Of a stretch of DNA of 21,959 bases, positions 1 through 7,761 are shown piece after piece. This DNA is from Alphaproteobacteria bacterium. GTDB taxonomy: Bacteria; Pseudomonadota; Alphaproteobacteria; UBA2136; JALTLI01. A program made the translations under genes and the position numbers. Within the stretch, counting starts at the first letter, position 1. Each line of letters opens with the position of its first letter. The stretch covers positions 1-21,959 of the forward strand of contig JALTLI010000064.1 in NCBI GenBank assembly GCA_027005635.1, in the 5' to 3' direction. The notes beneath the pieces are model-generated. The model made no database searches. It was not told where the DNA came from and was given only the letters and a program-made list of their open reading frames with translations.

Positions 1-1
1 G

Positions 2-670
2 ATTGGTAAAATAAAAGCCATGGCAAGGGCAACTAAAAAAAATCCATCGGCATTACAAATTGGTAATATTGTTAAGGTGGATTGGAACCGCAGGCTTAAT
101 ATTCAACTAGGTAATTTTAAATTAGAAACAATTTCTATGCCTATAAGTAAATGTTTTAATGAACCAGAAAAAATTCAATGCTTAAATTATTTATCTGAAA
201 TTTTAACCAGCAGTTTAGCAGATGAAGAACCGCACCAGCATTTATACAAAAAAACATTAGAATTTTTAAATGATATAGCAGAGCCAAATATATGGCAAAG
301 GCTAGCATTTTACGAATTAAGTTTACTTGTTAGTTTAGGATATGGGTTATCTTTAACTACTAAGAAAGCTGTTCCTTGCCCTAAAAACACTCCTTTAATG
401 TATGTTTCTCCTAAAAGTGGGCGCGCCGTTAGTGAAGATATGGGTGAACCATACAAAGATAAACTTTTACCACTTCCCCAACTTTTTGGTGGTAAAATAA
501 CAGTAAATATGGCAGAATGCGCAGAAATACAGGTAAACAAGCAAAAGCATGATGATTATAATAAAGCTTTTAACCTAACTGGATATTTTTTAAATAAAGC
601 TGTAAATAGCAAAATTTTAAAAGAACGGTCACAGTTAATTAAACTAGGTAGACAAATAAATTTTGAGTAA
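2..670 (+). CDS. recO: DNA repair protein RecO (5' end outside the window)
   Basis: RecO is a recombination mediator that helps load RecA on SSB-coated single-stranded DNA in the RecFOR pathway. The reading frame is open from base 2 with no stop before the first ATG at 20. Residues around that ATG (GKIKAMARATKKNPSALQIGN) match the middle of the RecO N-terminal OB fold, not a true N-terminus, so I judge that about 40 residues lie to the left of the window. The all-helical C-terminal domain follows, with the family-like segment LVSLGYGLSL and the stretch YVSPKSGRAVSEDMGEPY. I see no CxxC zinc pairs. The stop codon overlaps the parC start by 8 bases, so the two are probably co-transcribed. The assignment is by recognised family pattern only. 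Confidence 0.85.
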   Translation: MGKIKAMARATKKNPSALQIGNIVKVDWNRRLNIQLGNFKLETISMPISKCFNEPEKIQCLNYLSEILTSSLADEEPHQHLYKKTLEFLNDIAEPNIWQRLAFYELSLLVSLGYGLSLTTKKAVPCPKNTPLMYVSPKSGRAVSEDMGEPYKDKLLPLPQLFGGKITVNMAECAEIQVNKQKHDDYNKAFNLTGYFLNKAVNSKILKERSQLIKLGRQINFE

Positions 671-2996
671 TACATCGCAAATATTAAAAGGTAATTTTGC
701 AGACGAGCTAAAAAGCCGTTACCTTACCTATGCCTTATCTACTATTATGTCTCGGGCTTTGCCAGATGTTCGTGATGGTTTAAAACCTGTTCACCGTCGT
801 ATTTTATTTAGTATGCGTATGCTACGTTTAAGCCCAGAAAAAGCCCCTAAAAAATGTGCCAGAGTTGTTGGCGATGTTATTGGTAAATATCACCCTCATG
901 GTGATGTGGCTGTTTACGATGCTATGGTTCGTTTAGCCCAAGATTTTGCGGTTCGTTATCCCCTTGTTGATGGTCAGGGTAACTTTGGCTCAATTGATGG
1001 CGATGGCGCGGCTGCTATGCGTTATACAGAAGCTCGTTTAACAAAAGTTGCTGAATGGATTATGAAAGATCTTGATTCAGGAACCGTTGATTTCCAAGAT
1101 AACTACGATGAATCAGATTCCGAACCAATTGTGATGCCATCTTGTTTTCCAAACTTACTTGCTAATGGTTCTAGCGGAATTGCTGTTGGTTTATCCACAA
1201 GTATTCCTCCGCACAATGTTGGAGAACTTTGCAATGGCTTAGCCCTTCTTCTTAAAAAACCAAACGCAACCGATGCAAGTATTTGCAAATATATTAAAGC
1301 CCCAGATTTCCCAACTGGTGGAGTAATGGTTGAAACACCAGAAGCTATTACTGCTGCTTATGCAACGGGTAAAGGTTCATTCCGTATTCGGGCTAAATGG
1401 CAAAAAGAGGAAACTTCCCATGGTCAGTATCAAATTATTATTACTGAAATGCCGTATCAAATCCAAAAAAGTCGCTTAATTGAAAAAATTGCCGACTTAA
1501 TAAACGCTAAAAAATTGCCGTGGCTTGTTGATATCCGTGATGAATCTGATGAAAATATTCGTTTAGTACTAGAACCTAAAAACCGTAATGTTGATGCTAA
1601 TGCATTAATGGAAACATTATTTAGTTTAACTGATCTAGAAACTCGTGCATCTTTAAACATGAATGTTATTACAGCCCAAGGAACACCAGCTTTACTTTCA
1701 TTACGTGAAGTTTTAGTTCAATTTTTAGATCATAGACGTGAAGTTTTAATCCGTAAAAGTAACTGGCGCTTAGAAAAAATTGCTGCTCGCTTACATATTC
1801 TAGAAGCTTACAGAATAGTTTTTCTGAACATAGATGAAGTTATTGAAATAATTAAAACTGAAGATGAACCTGCACCAGTTATGATGGCAAGGTTTAATAT
1901 TGATGATATCCAAGCAGAAGCTATTTTAAATATGCGCTTACGCAGATTGCGTAAATTAGCGGAAATGGAAATTAAGCAAGAATATGATGAATTAAAATCT
2001 GAACAAGAAGAATTAAGTTTAATTTTATCTAGCGAAGATGCACAAACTAAAACTTTACTCCAAGAAATAAAAGATATTAAAACAGAATTTGCCGATAAAC
2101 GCAGAACAGCATTAGAAGATGCGCCAGATGCGGTAGTTATTCCGCTAGAAGCACAGATTGAAAAGGAACCTGTAACCGTTCTTCTTTCTAGCTTAGGCTG
2201 GGCAAAAACTATTAAAGGTCATATGGCAGATGATACCGAAGCCAAGTACAAAGAAGGTGATAGTGAACAATTTAGAATAAAATGTAATAATATTGATACA
2301 TTAAGTTTACTCGGAACTTCTGGAAGAATTTACAATATTCCCGTAAGTAAATTGCCAGCAGGTCGTGGATTTGGGGAGCCTGTCAACTTAATGTTTGATT
2401 TTCCTGCCGGTGAAAAAGTAGTTAAAGCATTTGTTGCAGGTAATACTAGTTACATGGTTGCAACAAAAAAATCCTTTGGTTTTATTGTAGAAGCTAAAAG
2501 CTTAAAAGCTCAAACAAAAGCAGGTAAACAGGTTCTTAATTTAGTTGATGGCGATGAAGCTGCATTTTGCGTACCAGTAACAGGTGATAGTGTAGCGATT
2601 TTAAGTGATGGTAAAAAATTATTAATTTACCCAGCCGAACAATTACCAACAATGGGAAGAGGTAAAGGTGTTAAATTAATGAATGTTAAAGATGGTGAAG
2701 TTTTAGATATTCTAGTATTTAACTTAGCCGATGGTTTTCATATGCTTTCATCAAAAGGTAATAGAAAACGCAGGTTCCCAGATGCTAATATGTGGGTTGG
2801 TAAACGTGCTCAAGTTGGTAAGTTATTGCCTCATGGTTTTCATTCTGGCTCACAATTTTATATTCCAGCATCAAATGAAATTATAGAACCTGAGGAAGAA
2901 GAAGTTTCAAGAGTTGATGAACTTATAAGTGCAATTACCAAACCCCTTCCAGAAGAAGATGAAACACCTGATTTATTTGGTGATCTTGATGATTAG
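663..2996 (+). CDS. parC: DNA topoisomerase IV subunit A
   Basis: ParC cuts and rejoins DNA in topoisomerase IV, which with ParE decatenates daughter chromosomes. The 777 residues are about the usual length. The N-terminal breakage-reunion domain has the conserved start region (LPDVRDGLKPVHRRIL, 33-48), the GKYHPHGD loop (74-81) and the catalytic tyrosine Tyr121 in AAMRYTEARL. A coiled-coil-rich region follows (about 370-470), then a beta-pinwheel C-terminal domain (about 500-740). I prefer ParC over GyrA because the pinwheel shows no clear GyrA box and the tail (SGRIYNIPVSKLPAGRGFGE) resembles alphaproteobacterial ParC. The start is TTG at 663, overlapping recO by 8 bases; the protein aligns from its first residues, which supports this start. 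Residue 82, equivalent to E. coli ParC Ser80, is valine; the acidic partner Asp86 is kept. Confidence 0.93.
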   Translation: MSNTSQILKGNFADELKSRYLTYALSTIMSRALPDVRDGLKPVHRRILFSMRMLRLSPEKAPKKCARVVGDVIGKYHPHGDVAVYDAMVRLAQDFAVRYPLVDGQGNFGSIDGDGAAAMRYTEARLTKVAEWIMKDLDSGTVDFQDNYDESDSEPIVMPSCFPNLLANGSSGIAVGLSTSIPPHNVGELCNGLALLLKKPNATDASICKYIKAPDFPTGGVMVETPEAITAAYATGKGSFRIRAKWQKEETSHGQYQIIITEMPYQIQKSRLIEKIADLINAKKLPWLVDIRDESDENIRLVLEPKNRNVDANALMETLFSLTDLETRASLNMNVITAQGTPALLSLREVLVQFLDHRREVLIRKSNWRLEKIAARLHILEAYRIVFLNIDEVIEIIKTEDEPAPVMMARFNIDDIQAEAILNMRLRRLRKLAEMEIKQEYDELKSEQEELSLILSSEDAQTKTLLQEIKDIKTEFADKRRTALEDAPDAVVIPLEAQIEKEPVTVLLSSLGWAKTIKGHMADDTEAKYKEGDSEQFRIKCNNIDTLSLLGTSGRIYNIPVSKLPAGRGFGEPVNLMFDFPAGEKVVKAFVAGNTSYMVATKKSFGFIVEAKSLKAQTKAGKQVLNLVDGDEAAFCVPVTGDSVAILSDGKKLLIYPAEQLPTMGRGKGVKLMNVKDGEVLDILVFNLADGFHMLSSKGNRKRRFPDANMWVGKRAQVGKLLPHGFHSGSQFYIPASNEIIEPEEEEVSRVDELISAITKPLPEEDETPDLFGDLDD

Positions 2997-3008
2997 TTAC
3001 ATAGTGAT

Positions 3009-3635
3009 TTAACTTAATATTTTAATATTAAAAACTTTTTCAAATTCATTCCGTAATAAGCTATCAATTTTAGTCATATCTGTTTCTTTACCTAAATCTG
3101 CAAGGCTAGTAACCCCAACATCTTTTAAACCACAGGGGATTATTCCTTTAAAATGCTCCATATTTGGTGAAATATTTATGGCTATTCCATGAAATGCTAC
3201 CCACCTGCGTATGCGCACTCCAATTGCGGCAATTTTGTAAGGTTTATTATTTATATCTACCCAAACACCAACGTTATCATTGGTATAGGCTTCTACATCT
3301 AACTTTTTAAGCGTGTTAATTAGCCATGTTTGTAAATTACTTATATATAAACGAACATCACGATTATGATTTTTTAAATCAATAATTGGATAAATAACTC
3401 GCTGACCATGCCCGTGGTAAGTAACTTGCCCACCGCGCCCTGTATGCACTGTTGGTATATCATTTATATGTAAAACATCACTTTGTTTGGCAGAAGAACC
3501 TAAAGTATAAACTGGTGAATGCTCACAAAACAAAATACTTTCTTCTTCACCAGCTAAAACTTTAGCCACTAACTCTTCTTGATAAGAAGTAACTTCTGCA
3601 TAAGGTTTATCGCTATTTATAAATTCTATTTTCAT
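3009..3635 (-). CDS. lipB: Octanoyl-[acyl-carrier-protein]:protein N-octanoyltransferase LipB
   Basis: LipB moves the octanoyl group from acyl-carrier protein to lipoyl domains, the first step of lipoate synthesis before LipA. The 208 residues match the family. Visible motifs are RGGQVTYHGHGQ (67-78), the acyl-binding loop, the catalytic lysine Lys134 in KIAAIGVR, and the catalytic cysteine Cys168 in IIPCGLKD. The FHGIAINI strand (148-155) is also typical. The start is the ATG at 3635; the segment after it, FINSDKPYAEVTSYQEEL, is the usual N-terminal region. It converges on parC with only 12 bases between the stop codons and no hairpin there. Its 5' end lies close to the tRNA-Leu gene on the opposite strand. 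No lipA is in view. Confidence 0.95.
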   Translation of the reverse strand: MKIEFINSDKPYAEVTSYQEELVAKVLAGEEESILFCEHSPVYTLGSSAKQSDVLHINDIPTVHTGRGGQVTYHGHGQRVIYPIIDLKNHNRDVRLYISNLQTWLINTLKKLDVEAYTNDNVGVWVDINNKPYKIAAIGVRIRRWVAFHGIAINISPNMEHFKGIIPCGLKDVGVTSLADLGKETDMTKIDSLLRNEFEKVFNIKILS

Positions 3636-3664
3636 TGTTGTAATGTAGCATAAAACAGTATATT
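3635..3664 (+). promoter_or_regulatory. Candidate sigma70-type promoter for tRNA-Leu
   Basis: A TTGTTG box at 3635-3640 and a TATATT box at 3659-3664 are separated by 18 bases and end 22 bases before the tRNA 5' end. Spacing and sequence fit a sigma70 promoter. In such AT-rich DNA similar boxes arise by chance, so this is tentative. Confidence 0.35.
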
Positions 3665-3686
3665 TTCAATAAATCAGTTAAAATAA

Positions 3687-3773
3687 GCCCTGATGGCGGA
3701 ATTGGTAGACGCGCTACCTTGAGGGGGTAGTTCTTTAATCGGAGTGGAAGTTCGAATCTTCTTCAGGGCACCA
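3687..3773 (+). tRNA. tRNA-Leu (anticodon GAG), CCA encoded
   Basis: The 87-base class II tRNA folds fully. The acceptor stem pairs GCCCTGA (3687-3693) with TCAGGGC (3763-3769), followed by discriminator A3770 and an encoded CCA (3771-3773). The D-arm carries the Leu-typical TGGCGGAATTGGTAGACGC. The anticodon stem pairs CTACC (3714-3718) with GGTAG (3726-3730) around the loop TTGAGGG, giving anticodon GAG (3721-3723), which reads CUC and CUU leucine codons. A long variable arm (about 3731-3745) and the TTCGAAT T-loop (3751-3757) with a 5-bp stem complete the fold. It stands alone between lipB (opposite strand) and mlaA. Confidence 0.97.
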
Positions 3774-3893
3774 TTATAGAAACTTAACTATCTAAACATT
3801 AAAGTAAGTTACTATAAACTTGCAACAAAAAGCAAATTATGAGATATTTTATTCACAAGTTAATCTATAAATAAAAAGAAATTACATCTAAAA

Positions 3894-4592
3894 ATGCGCC
3901 AATATCTATCAATTCTAGCTATTAGCTTTTCAATTATATTTTTTGCACCTATTGCAAATGCTGAAGTTAATGACCCTTTTGAAAGTATTAACCGCCCTAT
4001 AAACACTTTTAATACTGCTGTTGATGCTATGATTTTTCGTCCATTAGCTAAAGGTTATGAATTTATAACACCATCTTTTGTTAGAAAAGGTGTTAGTAAT
4101 TTCTTTGAGAATTTATTTTACCCAAACACTATTATTAACCAGTTTTTACAAGGTAATGCAAAGCTAGGCTTGCAAGATACAGGCAGGTTTTTATTAAATA
4201 CTACCATTGGTCTTGCTGGCTTTATTGATGTTGCAAGTGAAACTGGGCTAAGCAAACATAATGAAGATTTCGGCCAAACATTTGGAGTATGGGGCATTGG
4301 TAATGGCCCATATATTGTTGTACCTATTTGGGGGCCTGCTACAATTCGTGATGGTATTGGTAACGTTGCTGGGCTATATACAAACCCACTTAGTTACATA
4401 GAAGATGATGAATTTCGTTATACTATGTTTGGTGCTTCTCTTATTAATGCTCGTTATAAACTATTTAAAGCTGAGGCCTTGGTTTCTGGTGATAGATACA
4501 CGTTTATTCGTGATGCATACTTACAAAAAAGAGAATTTATGGTAAAAAATGGTAAAATTGAAGAAAGTGATCCTTTCCTTGATGAGGAATAA
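3894..4592 (+). CDS. mlaA: MlaA (VacJ) family outer-membrane lipid-trafficking protein
   Basis: MlaA sits in the inner leaflet of the outer membrane and takes up mislocalised phospholipids, handing them to periplasmic MlaC. The 232-residue product shows the family pattern: DPFESINRPINTFN (27-40), then FFENLFYPNTIINQFLQG, LLNTTIGLAGFIDVA, and the loop EDFGQTFGVWGIGNGPYIVVP. The N-terminus (1-23) is a signal peptide ending ANA-E, a signal peptidase I site. E. coli MlaA is a lipoprotein; here there is no cysteine anywhere, so it cannot be lipid-anchored in the usual way. It is the first gene of a + strand operon: the transporter gene starts 8 bases after its stop. A weak promoter-like pair lies upstream (TTGCAA near 3819, GATATT about 17 bases on). 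Confidence 0.92.
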   Translation: MRQYLSILAISFSIIFFAPIANAEVNDPFESINRPINTFNTAVDAMIFRPLAKGYEFITPSFVRKGVSNFFENLFYPNTIINQFLQGNAKLGLQDTGRFLLNTTIGLAGFIDVASETGLSKHNEDFGQTFGVWGIGNGPYIVVPIWGPATIRDGIGNVAGLYTNPLSYIEDDEFRYTMFGASLINARYKLFKAEALVSGDRYTFIRDAYLQKREFMVKNGKIEESDPFLDEE

Positions 4593-4600
4593 TCATTAAC

Positions 4601-7105
4601 ATGTTGAAAAAAATTAAAACTGTTAAAAATACGGCAAAGGCTAGTTTTGTTAATAATATTCAAAAATTAATAGCAAAATATTATCGTAAATATCTAGAAA
4701 ATCCTATTATTTCTCTTTTTGCTGTTATTATAATATGTATATTATCTGCTTATAATTCATTAAATTTTTATTATGATGCATCTGCTGATACATTAGTTGC
4801 AGAAAATGATCCTGATCTTCTGTATTACCGTGAAATAAGTTCTCATTTTAGTGGGGGAGATTTTTTATTTTTAACTTATACCCCTAAAAATGCACCGTTA
4901 ATATCTAAAGAAACAATTGCACAAATAGATAATATATCCAACAAACTACTAGCTATAAATGGTGTTAGTGATGTTACATCTTTATTAAATGCGCCATTAT
5001 TAAAAAGCCCACCTATTCCTATTTCTAAGTTATCTACAGATTACAAAACTTTAAAATCTTCTGATGTGGATTTAGATGCTGCATTTAAAGAATTAACAAC
5101 CAGCCCAATGTTTAAAAACTTATTAATTTCTCAAGATGGTACAACTACGGCTTTCCGGATTTCCCTGCAAGAAAATAAGGAACTTAAAAAGCTAGCAACT
5201 AAACGAAATGAACTACGTATTCTAAAAAATAAAACCGCGCAACAAAAAGAACAACTTGTAGAAATAAATAATAAATACCGCAAAGCTTATGCAACACATA
5301 CTAAATCATTAGAGAAGATGTTAAACGAAATAAGATCTGTTCGTGATGAACTAAGAAATAACGCTACATCTTACCTTGGCGGTGTGCCAATGATAGCATC
5401 TGATATGATGAACTATGTAAAAAAAGATGTGCTGATTTTTGGCTTATTAAGCACTTTATTTATGATGGCTGCACTATACTTTTTTTATTGCAGAAAATTA
5501 CGCTGGGTATTTTTACCCATTGCAAATACTGCAATTACAATTTTAATTATGGTTGGGTTATTAGGGTTTTTACACAAACCAGTTAGTGTTATTTCATCTA
5601 ATTTTATATCTTTATTAATAATCTTATCTATATCAATTTCGGTTCACTTAATTAATAAATATCGTGAAATACTTGATGAAACCAGAGACCTTTCTCATTT
5701 AGATATTGTTTACAATACTATGATATCAAAATTTGCTCCATGCTTTTATACAACTCTTACAACTTGTGTTGGTTTTGCTTCTTTATATACTAGCAGTATT
5801 ATTCCTGTTATGGATTTTAGCTGGATTATGTGCGTTGGTGTAATTACTGCATTTTTAGTTGGTTATTTATTTTTTCCACCTATGCTTTTACTTTTACCAA
5901 AAGAAGTTCTTACCTGCCCAGCAAGAGACAACGGTACGCCATTTATTCGTCATGCCTACTTACTTGCATTTAATAAAACAAAAGAAGTTATTCTGCTATC
6001 AGCATTTTTGGTAGTTCTTTCAGGTATTGGCATTTCTCAGCTTAGTCTAGATAACCGCTTTATAGATTATTTTAAATCTAACACTGAAATAAATAAAGGC
6101 TTAACATTTATAGATAAAAATATGGGGGGAACAATTCCAATGGATATTATTGTAACTTATCCTCCATTTGTTCAAGAAGTCATAGATGATGATGATGACT
6201 TTTTTGATGAAGAGGCAGATACATTCCCCGAACGCTACTGGTTTACAGCGGATAAAATAGATACCCTAAGAAAAATAGAAAAATATCTAAGTTCAAGACC
6301 AGAAATAGGTAAAATAATTTCACTTTCTACTCTTGAAACTATTGCGCAAGATTTTAATGATAACAAACCTTTAACTTCTGTTGAACTAGTAGCTATTTTG
6401 GGCGCAATGCCAGATGCTGTTAGAAATGATTTTATTGCACCATACGCTTCTCCACATGCTGGATTAATGCGTATTTCTACCCGTATCCATGAAACTGGGC
6501 CTACTTTTTCTAGGGATAAACTTATTAAAGATATTGAAAATTTTGCCATAAAACAGCTAGACTTAAAAGAAAACCAAGTAAAAGCAACAGGTATGAATGT
6601 ACTATTTAATGGCATGTTGAAAGAATTATTCTCTTCTCAAACATCTACACTTATTTTTGTTATTTTAGCCACATTATCAATGTTTTGGATTTTACTTAAT
6701 AATGTTAAACTTGCTATTATTGGTATATTTCCTAATATTCTTTCCGCTTTTGCAGTTTTAGCATTTATGGGTTTTGTAGGAATGCCACTAGATATGATGA
6801 CAATAACTATAGCAGCAATCGTTATTGGTATCGGAGTTGATGATGCTATTCATTATTTGTATCATTTTAAAGAAGAATACACAAAACACAAAGATGTTGA
6901 TGAAGCTGTTAGAATGAGTCACCGTGAAATTGGAAGAGCAATCTACATTACATCATTAACTGTAGTTATTGGTTTTTCTGTACTTTGTGCATCTAGTTTT
7001 GTACCAACAATATACTTTGGTTTATTAACAGCTCTAGCAATGATTTTTTTTTTTTTTTCAAACTTAAGGTTACTACCAGCATTACTATTAAGATTTTATA
7101 AATAA
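4601..7105 (+). CDS. RND superfamily (MMPL/HpnN-like) inner-membrane transporter
   Basis: This 834-residue protein has the RND architecture. TM1 lies near 35-55, followed by a large periplasmic domain (about 56-270, with a charged helical stretch at 188-255). TM2-6 lie at about 275-435 and TM7 at 462-480, followed by a second periplasmic domain (about 481-675). TM8-12 lie at about 683-825. TM10 carries the RND signature VIGIGVDDAIHYLYHF (741-756) with the acidic pair Asp747/Asp748, the likely proton-relay site. The matching TM4 segment (LSISISVHLINKYRE) has no acidic residue. An acidic loop, about 528-540, is unusual. Its place between MlaA and MlaC family genes suggests lipid movement across the envelope, as proposed for HpnN with hopanoids; the substrate is inference. 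A run of 15 T (7044-7058) near the end encodes phenylalanines in TM12. It is 8 bases from mlaA and 13 from the MlaC gene. Confidence 0.85.
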   Translation: MLKKIKTVKNTAKASFVNNIQKLIAKYYRKYLENPIISLFAVIIICILSAYNSLNFYYDASADTLVAENDPDLLYYREISSHFSGGDFLFLTYTPKNAPLISKETIAQIDNISNKLLAINGVSDVTSLLNAPLLKSPPIPISKLSTDYKTLKSSDVDLDAAFKELTTSPMFKNLLISQDGTTTAFRISLQENKELKKLATKRNELRILKNKTAQQKEQLVEINNKYRKAYATHTKSLEKMLNEIRSVRDELRNNATSYLGGVPMIASDMMNYVKKDVLIFGLLSTLFMMAALYFFYCRKLRWVFLPIANTAITILIMVGLLGFLHKPVSVISSNFISLLIILSISISVHLINKYREILDETRDLSHLDIVYNTMISKFAPCFYTTLTTCVGFASLYTSSIIPVMDFSWIMCVGVITAFLVGYLFFPPMLLLLPKEVLTCPARDNGTPFIRHAYLLAFNKTKEVILLSAFLVVLSGIGISQLSLDNRFIDYFKSNTEINKGLTFIDKNMGGTIPMDIIVTYPPFVQEVIDDDDDFFDEEADTFPERYWFTADKIDTLRKIEKYLSSRPEIGKIISLSTLETIAQDFNDNKPLTSVELVAILGAMPDAVRNDFIAPYASPHAGLMRISTRIHETGPTFSRDKLIKDIENFAIKQLDLKENQVKATGMNVLFNGMLKELFSSQTSTLIFVILATLSMFWILLNNVKLAIIGIFPNILSAFAVLAFMGFVGMPLDMMTITIAAIVIGIGVDDAIHYLYHFKEEYTKHKDVDEAVRMSHREIGRAIYITSLTVVIGFSVLCASSFVPTIYFGLLTALAMIFFFFSNLRLLPALLLRFYK

Positions 7106-7118
7106 GAAAGATGAAAAT

Positions 7119-7730
7119 ATGAAAAATTTAGCTATAAGTTTAGTTTTTTTAATTAGTATTATATGGAGTGGTAATTCTTTTTCTCAGGAAACTCCTCAGC
7201 AAATAATTTTAAAATCAGCTAATACTGTTTTAGATACAATGCAAGAATTTCGTAAAAATGGTGTTACAGATACTAAATTTATGGGTAAAAGATTACTAGA
7301 AATTATACAACCAGTAACAGATTTTAAATCTATTAGTAAAGCGGTTATGGGTAAATATTATAAACTTGCTAGCCAAAATCAAAAAGATAAATTCACGCCT
7401 ATTTTTAAACAAACCATGGCACAGTTATATGCTAAATCTTTAATTAAATTTGAAATAGATAGCATTAGTATAAATAAAGAAGCTAGCCATGTACTTGATA
7501 AAAAAAGTAAAATTGTAACAACTGTAGTGGCATCTGATGGTAGTATTTATTCAATTATTTATAGCATGCGTAAAAATAATAATGATAAATGGTTAGTACG
7601 TAATATTATATTAGATGGTATTAATTTAGGTTTAACTTATCGTAATCAGTTTTATAGTTCTGCTAATCAATATGATGGCGATATTGATAAAGTTATTGAT
7701 AACTGGTCTCAAGAAATGGATGTTAAGTAA
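7119..7730 (+). CDS. mlaC: MlaC/Ttg2D/HpnM family periplasmic lipid-binding protein
   Basis: MlaC family proteins carry a lipid through the periplasm between outer-membrane MlaA and an inner-membrane partner. The 203 residues fit the family length. Residues 1-22 form a signal peptide (cleavage near SFS-QE). The mature part has the family segments ILKSANTVLDTMQEFR, DFKSISKAVMGKYYKLASQN, FKQTMAQLYAKSLIKF and the C-terminal WLVRNIILDGINLGLTYRNQF. The hopanoid-locus protein HpnM belongs to the same family, so HpnM is an alternative name given the RND neighbour. The gene follows the RND gene by 13 bases and ends the operon at a strong hairpin terminator. No MCE (MlaD), permease (MlaE) or ATPase (MlaF) gene is adjacent. 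Confidence 0.88.
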   Translation: MKNLAISLVFLISIIWSGNSFSQETPQQIILKSANTVLDTMQEFRKNGVTDTKFMGKRLLEIIQPVTDFKSISKAVMGKYYKLASQNQKDKFTPIFKQTMAQLYAKSLIKFEIDSISINKEASHVLDKKSKIVTTVVASDGSIYSIIYSMRKNNNDKWLVRNIILDGINLGLTYRNQFYSSANQYDGDIDKVIDNWSQEMDVK

Positions 7731-7738
7731 AAAAAAAT

Positions 7739-7761
7739 CAGCCCCATGCGGGGCTGTTTTT
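7739..7761. terminator. Bidirectional intrinsic terminator between mlaC and the barrel gene
   Basis: A perfect 7-bp GC-rich stem, CAGCCCC (7739-7745) with GGGGCTG (7750-7756), closes a 4-base loop (ATGC). It is flanked by an A run on the left (7731-7737) and a T run on the right (7757-7761), so it works as a Rho-independent terminator on either strand. It ends the mla-like operon on + and the opposing gene on -. Confidence 0.92.

Noticed and set aside
663..2996. Calling this gene gyrA
   Set aside because: The pinwheel domain lacks an evident GyrA box and the C-terminal pattern fits ParC; the recO overlap does not decide it, but the motif pattern does.
6235..6615. 126-codon open frame on - inside the RND gene
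   Set aside because: A shadow of a well-supported coding sequence; no signal or domain of its own.
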